NCBI GenBank assembly: GCA_026417375.1
Contig: JAOADJ010000025.1
Span: forward strand, 99,433 to 163,432
Direction: 5' to 3'
Origin: Melioribacteraceae bacterium
Lineage (GTDB): Bacteria; Bacteroidota; Ignavibacteria; Ignavibacteriales; Melioribacteraceae
Length of the DNA: 64,000 nucleotides
The notes beneath the pieces are model-generated. The model was not told the DNA's origin and searched no databases. It was given only the letters and a program-made list of their open reading frames with translations. Numbering within the stretch: position 1 is the first letter of the stretch; every line of letters starts with the position of its first letter. Of the stretch, positions 1-7,043 are shown in pieces. The translations under genes and the position numbers were made by a program.

Positions 1-3000
1 TCCATTTAATTTCATAAGGATGATAGTTATTTATATCATTTGTTGGAACATTTGGTTTGCTGGCTAACCATTGTTCATTTCCATTTGGGTAAATAACTGA
101 AATTGTTGGTGGCGGTGTTACATAAAATGATCCACTCATTAATGAAGCACTTCCATCTGTTGCTGTTATTCTTACAACATAAGTTGATGCATTTTGATCA
201 TATTTAAAACTGGTTGTATAAGAACCTGTATTATCAATACTATCAACTAAAGTGAACCAATCTGCCGGCACATTAATATTGTTTCTGTTGTATTCTATTT
301 TAACTTTTTTAATTCCTTTTGATTCCCAGCGAATTACAACAGTTTCACCAGCTATAATTGAAGCTCCTGAATATGGATAAATAATTTTTGAAATTTCCGG
401 AGTAACTAAAATTGAAAATGGTGAATTACTTTCGTCGTTTGGTTCTCCAGTTTCTGCATTGCTAATTCTTACTTTACACTGTGATGAATTAATATTCGCA
501 GGAATTTGCCAATCGTAAGAACCTGTACTTGGTAAATCTTTAACAATTGAGCTCCAATTAATTCCATTATTTATTGTGAAATCAATGTTCACTTTGTTAA
601 TTCCTTTGGAGTCCCAAGTTATTGTTTTTGTTTGTTTTTCTCTCCAAACTTCGCCACCATTGGGTGAAATAATTCTTAACGTTTGTACAATTTGATTTGT
701 GATTGTAAAGTTATTTGAAGAAATGGCATAAGGATTACCATCTGAAGCATCACTTATTTTAACTTTACATTGCAATGAATTTATACTTGGTATATTAACC
801 CAGGTGTAATAACCAATACTTGGTGTTGATTGAATTATAGCGTTCCAGTTTGCACCGCCATCAGTTGTATATTCAATTTTTACATTTGCAACATTTTCAC
901 TTGTCCAACGAATTTCTTTACTTGTACCTGATGACCAGACTTCTCCTCCGTTTGGAGTTATTATTTTAATTGATGGTTCTGGTTGAATACTAAAGAAGGA
1001 ATCACTTTCATCAGAAGGAGAATTATCTTTTGCATCACTAATTCTTACTTTACAATTTGTAGATGATACTGCTGGTAATTGAGACCAAGTGTAAAAACCA
1101 GTGCTTGCTGTTGAATTTGTTATTGTATTCCAATTAATTCCATTATTAGTAGTGTATTCAATTTTAACATCAGAAATTCCAGCGGCATCCCAAGTAATAA
1201 CTTGAGTAGAACCAGCAATCCATTCTTCTCCACCATTTGGTTTTGTTACTCTTATTAATTGTGTTCCTTGATTTACAATTGTGAAATTGTCATCACTAAT
1301 ATCTGAAGGTATTCCATCTAAAGCATCACTAATTCTTACTCTGCATTGTAACGAGCTTACATTTGGAATAGGATTCCAATTATAAACACCATTACTTGGT
1401 GTGCTTGATGTTATTAAATTCCAAGTTGCACCATTATTTGTAGTGTATTCAATTTTGACATTTTCAATGTTAGTTGATTTCCATTTAATGCTATTAGAAG
1501 ATCCGGCAAACCATTCTTCATTTCCATTTGGTGAAAGAACTGTAATTTTAGGTTCTTCAGTTACAGAGAAAGTACCATCACTTTCATCTTGGGGAGAACC
1601 ATTTTCTTTATCGATAATTCTGATTTTATATTGATTTGATGGTGCGGTAAAACTTGTTAGATATGTACCACTTGATGGTGTTCTATCAACAATTGTAAAC
1701 CAATTTGTTCCATTATTTGGTGAAAATTCAATAAGAACATTTTCAACACCGGTTGAATACCATTTAATAGTATCAATTTTTCCGGCAACCCATGTTTCAC
1801 CACCATTTGGTTTAATTATTTTCAATTCTGCTTTTGGTACAATTCTAAAATTACCATTACTTTGATCAGCAGGATCACCATCATTTGCATCACTTATTTT
1901 TATTAAACACTGAGTAGAAAATGTGTTTGGAACATTCCATTCATAAGCGCCGGTGTTTTGTAATTGATCAATGATTGTATTCCAGGTTAAACCATTATTT
2001 GTTGTGAATTCTAATTTCACTTTAGATATACCAGAAGAACTCCAGGTAATTTGTTGATTTGTTCCTGCCTGCCATCTTTCTCCACCATTTGGAGATGTAA
2101 TTTCTAAAGTTTGTGTTATTTGATTTGTAATTGTGAAAGTGCTATCAGAAACATCATTTGGTTCTCCATCTTTTGCATCATAAACACGAACTTTACAAAG
2201 TTGTGAATTTATATTTGGAACATTATCCCAAATGTAAAATCCAGTTGATGGAGTAGATTCTTTAATAGTTATCCATGAAAAACCATTATTTGTAGTATAT
2301 GCAAGTTTTACATTTTCAATATTTTCTGATATCCATTCAATTTTTCTATTTGTTCCTGAAAGAATTTTTTCGCCACCATTGGGTGAAATGACTTTTATTT
2401 TTGGTTCTGGCAGAATTGTAAAGATTGAACTTTCAGTTGACGGTACTCCTTCTTTTGCGTCCATTATTCTTACTTTGGCTAAAGTAGATGGTGTATTAGG
2501 AATTGGCTCCCAATAATAAATGCCTGTATTTTTTTTATCAACGGTAATTAGATTCCATCTGTTTCCATTATTTGTAGTGTATTCAAGTTTAACTGAATCA
2601 ATTCCAGAACTGAACCATTTAATTTCTTTAGCAGTGCCTGCTTCCCATTCATCTCTTTCTTTTGGTGAAATAATTTTTAAACTTTTGTTAGAATTACGAA
2701 TTATTGCAAAAACATTATCACTTATATCAGAATATTTTCCATCAAGCGTAGCAACTAAAATTCGACATTGATTTGAAATTACGTTTGGAATTGGGAACCA
2801 ATTATAAACACCAGTATTTGCTAAGCTATCAACAATAAGACTCCATGATGTACCATTATCCGGACTAAATTGAATTTTAACTTTTGATGTACCTGTGCCG
2901 CTCCACTTAATTTGAAATGATGATCCTTCTGAAATCGATTCGCCACCATTTGGTGATAAAACTTTTATTGAAGTTATCTTTAAAGAATCGGCCGGATTAA

Positions 3001-3079
3001 CAATGCTTTCATCATCTTTTAATTTGCACGATGATAAAAATGCAATCAAAATTAAAATTGAGAGAACTATTTTTTTCAT
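1..3079 (-). CDS. Tandem Ig-like repeat lipoprotein (3'-truncated by window edge)
   Basis: The reading frame is open from an ATG at 3079 to the left edge (1026 codons, no stop seen), so the C-terminus is missing. The N-terminus is a lipoprotein signal: MKK, a hydrophobic stretch, then LSSC with the lipid-bearing Cys at residue 18. After it come eleven visible copies of a roughly 95-residue module. Each begins with a motif like SPNGGExW, continues through IxWxSxGI, VKIEYTTNNG and STPSTGxYxW, and ends in an acidic loop of the type SDAxDGxPSDxSD. Module starts fall every 277-293 bp. This resembles the Kre9/KNH-type Ig-like fold common in large surface proteins of this phylum. The likely role is a surface-anchored adhesion or structural protein. 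The missing C-terminus could carry another domain or a sorting signal. Confidence 0.85.
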   Translation of the reverse strand, partial: MKKIVLSILILIAFLSSCKLKDDESIVNPADSLKITSIKVLSPNGGESISEGSSFQIKWSGTGTSKVKIQFSPDNGTSWSLIVDSLANTGVYNWFPIPNVISNQCRILVATLDGKYSDISDNVFAIIRNSNKSLKIISPKERDEWEAGTAKEIKWFSSGIDSVKLEYTTNNGNRWNLITVDKKNTGIYYWEPIPNTPSTLAKVRIMDAKEGVPSTESSIFTILPEPKIKVISPNGGEKILSGTNRKIEWISENIENVKLAYTTNNGFSWITIKESTPSTGFYIWDNVPNINSQLCKVRVYDAKDGEPNDVSDSTFTITNQITQTLEITSPNGGERWQAGTNQQITWSSSGISKVKLEFTTNNGLTWNTIIDQLQNTGAYEWNVPNTFSTQCLIKISDANDGDPADQSNGNFRIVPKAELKIIKPNGGETWVAGKIDTIKWYSTGVENVLIEFSPNNGTNWFTIVDRTPSSGTYLTSFTAPSNQYKIRIIDKENGSPQDESDGTFSVTEEPKITVLSPNGNEEWFAGSSNSIKWKSTNIENVKIEYTTNNGATWNLITSSTPSNGVYNWNPIPNVSSLQCRVRISDALDGIPSDISDDNFTIVNQGTQLIRVTKPNGGEEWIAGSTQVITWDAAGISDVKIEYTTNNGINWNTITNSTASTGFYTWSQLPAVSSTNCKVRISDAKDNSPSDESDSFFSIQPEPSIKIITPNGGEVWSSGTSKEIRWTSENVANVKIEYTTDGGANWNAIIQSTPSIGYYTWVNIPSINSLQCKVKISDASDGNPYAISSNNFTITNQIVQTLRIISPNGGEVWREKQTKTITWDSKGINKVNIDFTINNGINWSSIVKDLPSTGSYDWQIPANINSSQCKVRISNAETGEPNDESNSPFSILVTPEISKIIYPYSGASIIAGETVVIRWESKGIKKVKIEYNRNNINVPADWFTLVDSIDNTGSYTTSFKYDQNASTYVVRITATDGSASLMSGSFYVTPPPTISVIYPNGNEQWLASKPNVPTNDINNYHPYEIKW

Positions 3080-3207
3080 TTTTTTCTCTTTATTTATTTA
3101 ATTGGTTTTACCCAAAACAAATTTAATAAAAATCATTATTTTAATTCATAGATTTCTTTCAGAAATTATGCCTAATTTTAGATGTAAAAATAAGTTAGAA
3201 CAATATA

Positions 3208-4056
3208 ATGCATTTCGTAAATAAAAAATATTACATGTTATTTTTACTTTTATTAGTATCGTTTAATTATGCGCAAAGTTTAGTTTATAATTATGAATTT
3301 GGAAACTTTAAAGATGCTTGTAGATTCAGTTATAATTATTCAGGTTATTTTTATGTTTCTGACTGTGGAAGCAATGAAATAATTAAGATTGATACATTAG
3401 GAAATGTTTCAAAAATTATTGGTGGTTATGGCTGGAATGAATCCTTATTTGATTATCCAATTGATATTTCTACTAACATTTTAAATGTTTATGTAACAGA
3501 TTATAATAATAACCGTATTCAAATATTTGATAAAGACCTTAATTACATTTCTGAAATCAGAAATAGTGAGAAATTAGATTTTAAATATCCAACATCTTCT
3601 CAAATTTCAAATCAAGGTGATATTTTTGTTCTTGATTCAGATAACAAAAGAATTTTGAAACTTAACAGAAATGGAAATTTAATTACAACTATTGGCGGAT
3701 TTGATGCCGGCTCATATCAATTAAATTCACCTTCAAAATTTTGTATTGATAATAATTCTAATTTGTATGTTATTTCTAAAAATTATTTATTCATTTTCGA
3801 TCAATTTGGTAATGGCTTAAAAAAAATAAAATTAAATTTTCATCCAAGAAACATTAACATAATTAATAATATAATTTCATTAGTTAATGAATCACAAATA
3901 CTTTTGGCGTTTTCAATAAATAAAAATGAACTGTTCAAAGAAGATAAATTTTTTACATTAGAAAACGTAAATGATATTAAAGATGCTGTTCTTATTAATA
4001 ATAAATTATTTGTATTAAGAAAAAATATTATTCAGGTTTTTGATTTAGTAAATTAA
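3208..4056 (+). CDS. Secreted NHL-repeat beta-propeller protein
   Basis: A 282-aa protein with an N-terminal signal peptide: the hydrophobic run LFLLLLVSFNYAQ, probably cleaved after AQ near residue 23. The rest consists of propeller blades typical of NHL repeats, with motifs such as GYFYVSDCGSNEIIKID, NVYVTDYNNNRIQIFD and DIFVLDSDNKRILKLN, and connecting pieces containing IGG. Four blades are clear and the last two are degenerate. NHL propellers are binding platforms, so no enzymatic role is implied. It is divergent from the lipoprotein upstream and one base before the DUF2085 gene, which suggests co-transcription. An internal Met at residue 10 could be the true start, because it leaves a more typical signal peptide. 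Confidence 0.75.
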   Translation: MHFVNKKYYMLFLLLLVSFNYAQSLVYNYEFGNFKDACRFSYNYSGYFYVSDCGSNEIIKIDTLGNVSKIIGGYGWNESLFDYPIDISTNILNVYVTDYNNNRIQIFDKDLNYISEIRNSEKLDFKYPTSSQISNQGDIFVLDSDNKRILKLNRNGNLITTIGGFDAGSYQLNSPSKFCIDNNSNLYVISKNYLFIFDQFGNGLKKIKLNFHPRNINIINNIISLVNESQILLAFSINKNELFKEDKFFTLENVNDIKDAVLINNKLFVLRKNIIQVFDLVN

Positions 4057-4057
4057 A

Positions 4058-4519
4058 ATGACTTATCCTCTAAGACTTATAATTTTTATTTTTGTTTTTA
4101 TTTGGTTTACCGGAATTTTTTTTGAGTGGATAATTTCATTTAATAATAATTTGATTTTCATTTTCCCATTTGCAGAAAGAACTTATTCTTTAGTTTGTCA
4201 TCAAGATTCAACTAAATTAATCGGATTCAATAATCATCATACATTTGTTTGCGCCAGATGTACAGGAATTTATTTTGGAGTATTAATTTGTTCATTTTTG
4301 AATTTAGTAAAGAATTTCAAAATTTCATTAAATAATAATTTTATCTATATATTTTTTTCAATTCTTTTGCTGGATGTTTTTGCAACAACAATTGGTATTT
4401 ATGAATATTCAAAAATAATTTCATTTTTGACAGGAGTTTTTTTTGGTTCAGTTGCTTTTTCATATTTTTACTATGGTTTGAATAAATTATTCGAAGAAAA
4501 AATAGGTTTAAAAAATTGA
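4058..4519 (+). CDS. DUF2085 family membrane protein
   Basis: A 153-aa integral membrane protein with about four hydrophobic segments. Two motifs mark the DUF2085 family: CHQ at residues 47-49 and CARCTGIYFG beginning at residue 65. The spaced cysteines (C47, C65, C68) with H48 suggest metal or redox chemistry near the membrane surface. The function of the family is not established. It starts one base after the NHL gene stop and its stop codon overlaps the start of the next gene by 4 bp (TTGA), so these genes are probably translated in a coupled way. Confidence 0.75.
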   Translation: MTYPLRLIIFIFVFIWFTGIFFEWIISFNNNLIFIFPFAERTYSLVCHQDSTKLIGFNNHHTFVCARCTGIYFGVLICSFLNLVKNFKISLNNNFIYIFFSILLLDVFATTIGIYEYSKIISFLTGVFFGSVAFSYFYYGLNKLFEEKIGLKN

Positions 4520-5028
4520 AAAAATATATTTCACCATTTATTATTGGATTTGCAGCAGGGGTTTTGCAAGTTGTTCCATTTATAAAAAGTTTCGCTTGTT
4601 GTTTAATTATTCCTTTTGCATCATATATCTCTTTATCACTCGATCAAAAAGCAAACAAAGATTACTCTAAAATTTTAATGAGTAAAGCATTTATTTTTGG
4701 AATTGTTATTGGTTTAACATCAGCATTTTTTGGTACTGTTTTCGAGATATTAATTACTTTTATAACAAAGCAGAATGATTTAATTGCTTCTTTACCAGAA
4801 TTAATTAAAATGGTTGATAATTTTCCAGTCGATGAGAATATTAAAAAAGAAGTTATAAGTTTATTTGATAATGTTAAGAATGATTTAATTAATAAAGGAT
4901 TTTCGTTGTTTTATACAGTTACAATTTTATTAAATAATTTAATAGTAAATACGATTTTTGGAGTTGTTGGAAGTTTAATTAGTGCATCATTTATTAATAA
5001 CAAAAATAAAAATTTGGATTTTCAATGA
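4516..5028 (+). CDS. Small multi-pass membrane protein, unknown function
   Basis: A 170-aa hydrophobic protein with about four membrane segments (around residues 5-25, 27-42, 57-80 and 133-160). Between the third and fourth lies a soluble charged loop (about 85-130). The start is a TTG overlapping the previous stop by 4 bp. No separate Shine-Dalgarno is obvious, which fits translational coupling. The Cys pair in the first third (FACCLIIPF) is the only distinctive local feature. I do not recognise the family. It sits in a compact run of membrane genes after DUF2085. Confidence 0.6.
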   Translation: MKKYISPFIIGFAAGVLQVVPFIKSFACCLIIPFASYISLSLDQKANKDYSKILMSKAFIFGIVIGLTSAFFGTVFEILITFITKQNDLIASLPELIKMVDNFPVDENIKKEVISLFDNVKNDLINKGFSLFYTVTILLNNLIVNTIFGVVGSLISASFINNKNKNLDFQ

Positions 5029-5321
5029 TTTCAGCAATAATATTTGCAGGACATTTATATTTTGTAGCTTATATATTCACTAAGAAGTGGCAAGAAGAAT
5101 CACTTTCTTCCGCATTAATAAATTTCGCATTGATTACAATATTATTTGCAGTTGGTTGGTCAATAACATCATCACTTACATATTTAATTTTCGATGAAAA
5201 GGGATTAGGGATTCATTTTGATGGAGCAACAATTTCATTAACTTTTTTAACAATAATTGAATACTTCTTTTACAAATTTTATTATAAAGAAGAAACTATT
5301 GAAGCCGGAAAGGAAATGTGA
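5025..5321 (+). CDS. Small membrane protein, unknown function
   Basis: A 98-aa protein with three predicted hydrophobic segments (about 1-18, 30-55 and 68-85) and a charged C-terminal tail. It overlaps the preceding gene by 4 bp (ATGA), continuing the coupled cluster. Its 3' end overlaps the convergent tonB-type gene by 26 bp, so the two mRNAs are complementary at their ends. I recognise no family motif. Its reality rests on tight packing, uninterrupted hydrophobic coding character and absence of a better reading in other frames. Confidence 0.6.
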   Translation: MISAIIFAGHLYFVAYIFTKKWQEESLSSALINFALITILFAVGWSITSSLTYLIFDEKGLGIHFDGATISLTFLTIIEYFFYKFYYKEETIEAGKEM

Positions 5322-5967
5322 TAACAACTGTTTGTTCAATTTGTTGAGCGGATGAAGGAAGCGGTTCAAATCTCCATTGTCTTAATGAATTTATTGCAGC
5401 ACTTTCTAATCTTGCATCAGCTTTAATTAAAGGGAAAATTTTACCAACTGTTCCATCGGGACGAATTGTAAATCTTAATTTCAAATCAATTTCTTTTGCA
5501 ACACCTTCGGGATACTCTGGTAAAATATAGCTTGAAATACGACGTATTCCTTTACCACCAAAATCTAATTCAAAACCAAAGCCACTTGTTCCGGATCCCG
5601 GTTCTTCACTTTCTTTACCTTTACTTTCTCCTGTATTAATTGGTTTAACTTTATTTGGTGGTGTTTCTTCATTTTGTTTCTTGTTTGATTTTTCTAATAC
5701 ATTATTTTCATCTTCATTTTTTGCTTTTGGAAGATCAACTTTTTTTTCTTCTTCATTTTTTTTAACATCAGGTTGCTTTAATTCTTCACTATCACTTTTT
5801 GAAAAAGAAGATGGACTTCCAAAACCGGTTCCTGAACCAAAACCAATTAAAACATATTGTTCTTTTATTTCATCTCCATTAATTGTAACAAAATAAAAAA
5901 TAATTGCAAGTAAAAGATGCAATAAAAAGGAAGATATATATGAAATATTTCTAGGTTCTTTCCACAT
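5296..5967 (-). CDS. tonB: TonB-type energy transducer
   Basis: A 223-aa protein with TonB architecture: a short cytoplasmic start, one membrane anchor (about residues 10-29, rich in Leu/Ile/Phe), a long charged Lys/Glu/Pro/Asn linker (about 45-125) and a C-terminal TonB domain. The domain contains PEYPEGVAKEIDLKLRF, then RPDGTVGKI and the closing SLRQWRFEP. It would carry proton-motive energy from ExbB/ExbD to an outer-membrane partner, possibly the barrel encoded upstream. Its start shares one base with the exbD stop. It is the last gene of the seven-gene operon and overlaps the opposing small membrane gene by 26 bp. A TolA-like role is an alternative. Confidence 0.85.
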   Translation of the reverse strand: MWKEPRNISYISSFLLHLLLAIIFYFVTINGDEIKEQYVLIGFGSGTGFGSPSSFSKSDSEELKQPDVKKNEEEKKVDLPKAKNEDENNVLEKSNKKQNEETPPNKVKPINTGESKGKESEEPGSGTSGFGFELDFGGKGIRRISSYILPEYPEGVAKEIDLKLRFTIRPDGTVGKIFPLIKADARLESAAINSLRQWRFEPLPSSAQQIEQTVVITFPFRLQ

Positions 5968-6371
5968 CAGAATGAAACTTTTTCTGTCTGAATTGTAAAT
6001 TTATCGATACCAACACCTTTTGCTTCATCAATCACTTTTATAACTAAATCAATTTTAACAGATTGATCTGCTCGTATAGTTAAATTTTCGAGTTGACCTT
6101 TTAATTTTAACTGAGATAATTTTCCTGCAAGAGTTAATAAATTAACTTCTTCACTACCCAAATAAATTCTACTTTGATCTGTAATTGTAATTGCATTATT
6201 AACTAGTTGTGTTGGTTCATTATTTTTTGCTCCGGGTAATTTTACTTTTACACCAGTTTGCAATACAAATTGTGATGTTAATAAAAAGAAAATCAAAAGC
6301 AACATTACAATATCCGTAAGCGAAGAAAAATTAAATGCAGTTATTGGTTTATGTACTGATTCAAATTTCAT
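5967..6371 (-). CDS. exbD: ExbD/TolR-type biopolymer transport protein
   Basis: A 134-aa protein matching the family length of about 130-145. It has a short cytoplasmic segment, a single membrane helix near residues 16-36 (SLTDIVMLLLIFFLLTSQF) with the conserved Asp of the ExbD helix in LTDIVMLL, and a periplasmic domain ending in a KVIDEAKGVGIDKFTIQT-type strand-helix. It forms the proton-driven motor with ExbB and energises TonB. It lies 7 bp downstream of exbB and shares one base with the downstream tonB-type gene, so all three should be made from one transcript. Confidence 0.9.
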   Translation of the reverse strand: MKFESVHKPITAFNFSSLTDIVMLLLIFFLLTSQFVLQTGVKVKLPGAKNNEPTQLVNNAITITDQSRIYLGSEEVNLLTLAGKLSQLKLKGQLENLTIRADQSVKIDLVIKVIDEAKGVGIDKFTIQTEKVSF

Positions 6372-6378
6372 TATTCAC

Positions 6379-7026
6379 CTATTCTTCAATTTCTTCTTCG
6401 TCTGAAAAATCTTTTTCGGTATCATCAAGCACATCTAAAACTTCAGTGGCAATTCTTTCCATTTCTAATACATTTTTATTTACACGCGAGAGAAAATAAT
6501 TATAAAGAGCAAGAGCAGGAATTCCAACAATCAACCCAAATGCAGTTGTAATTAAAGCTTCCCAAATACCACCAGCTAAATCCGCAGGACTAGCACTTCC
6601 TTGCAATTCCTGAATTCTCATAAATGCAGTTATCATTCCAGTAACTGTTCCAAGAAATCCAAGCATTGGAGCTGCACCAGCAATAGTTGCTAAAGTAGAT
6701 AACCCTTTTTCCATTTTTCCTATTTCTATTTTTCCTGCTGCTTCAATTGCTTCAATTACTCTTTTTCTTCCGAACTTATATTTTTTAAGTCCACGACGAA
6801 TAATATTTGCAATTGGTGATTTTTCTTCCATGCAATAATTAATTGCTCCGGTTATATCTTTCTTTTTTAGAATTCCTCTTATTTTGATAGTAAATGTTGC
6901 AAGATTTACTTTTGATTTTTTGATGGATAGAAATTTTTCAATTGTAATTGCAACAGCTATGATTGAGCCAAGTAAAATTGGCCACATCATAAATCCACCT
7001 TTAAAAAACATTTCAATTAGATTCAT
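6379..7026 (-). CDS. exbB: ExbB/TolQ/MotA-type proton channel subunit
   Basis: A 215-aa protein with three membrane segments (about residues 12-32, 113-135 and 153-178). The conserved family stretch runs from LSTLATIAGAAPMLGFLGTV into TGMITAF, then GGIWEALITTAFGLIVGIPA. This is the ion-conducting subunit of TonB or Tol motors. The C-terminus is strongly acidic. It is preceded by the HU-SPOR gene (17-bp gap) and followed by exbD. Whether the motor serves nutrient uptake or envelope constriction cannot be told from sequence. The SPOR and TPR neighbours make a Tol-like role worth considering. Confidence 0.92.
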   Translation of the reverse strand: MNLIEMFFKGGFMMWPILLGSIIAVAITIEKFLSIKKSKVNLATFTIKIRGILKKKDITGAINYCMEEKSPIANIIRRGLKKYKFGRKRVIEAIEAAGKIEIGKMEKGLSTLATIAGAAPMLGFLGTVTGMITAFMRIQELQGSASPADLAGGIWEALITTAFGLIVGIPALALYNYFLSRVNKNVLEMERIATEVLDVLDDTEKDFSDEEEIEE

Positions 7027-7043
7027 AATTTTTCCTTATAAGA

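Noticed and set aside
1401..2771. Short plus-strand ORFs within the repeat lipoprotein
   Set aside because: They recur with the same phase as the protein repeats, lie antisense to a clear coding frame and show repeat-derived sequences such as LLEDPANHSSFPFGE. They are mirror images of the SPNGGE modules.
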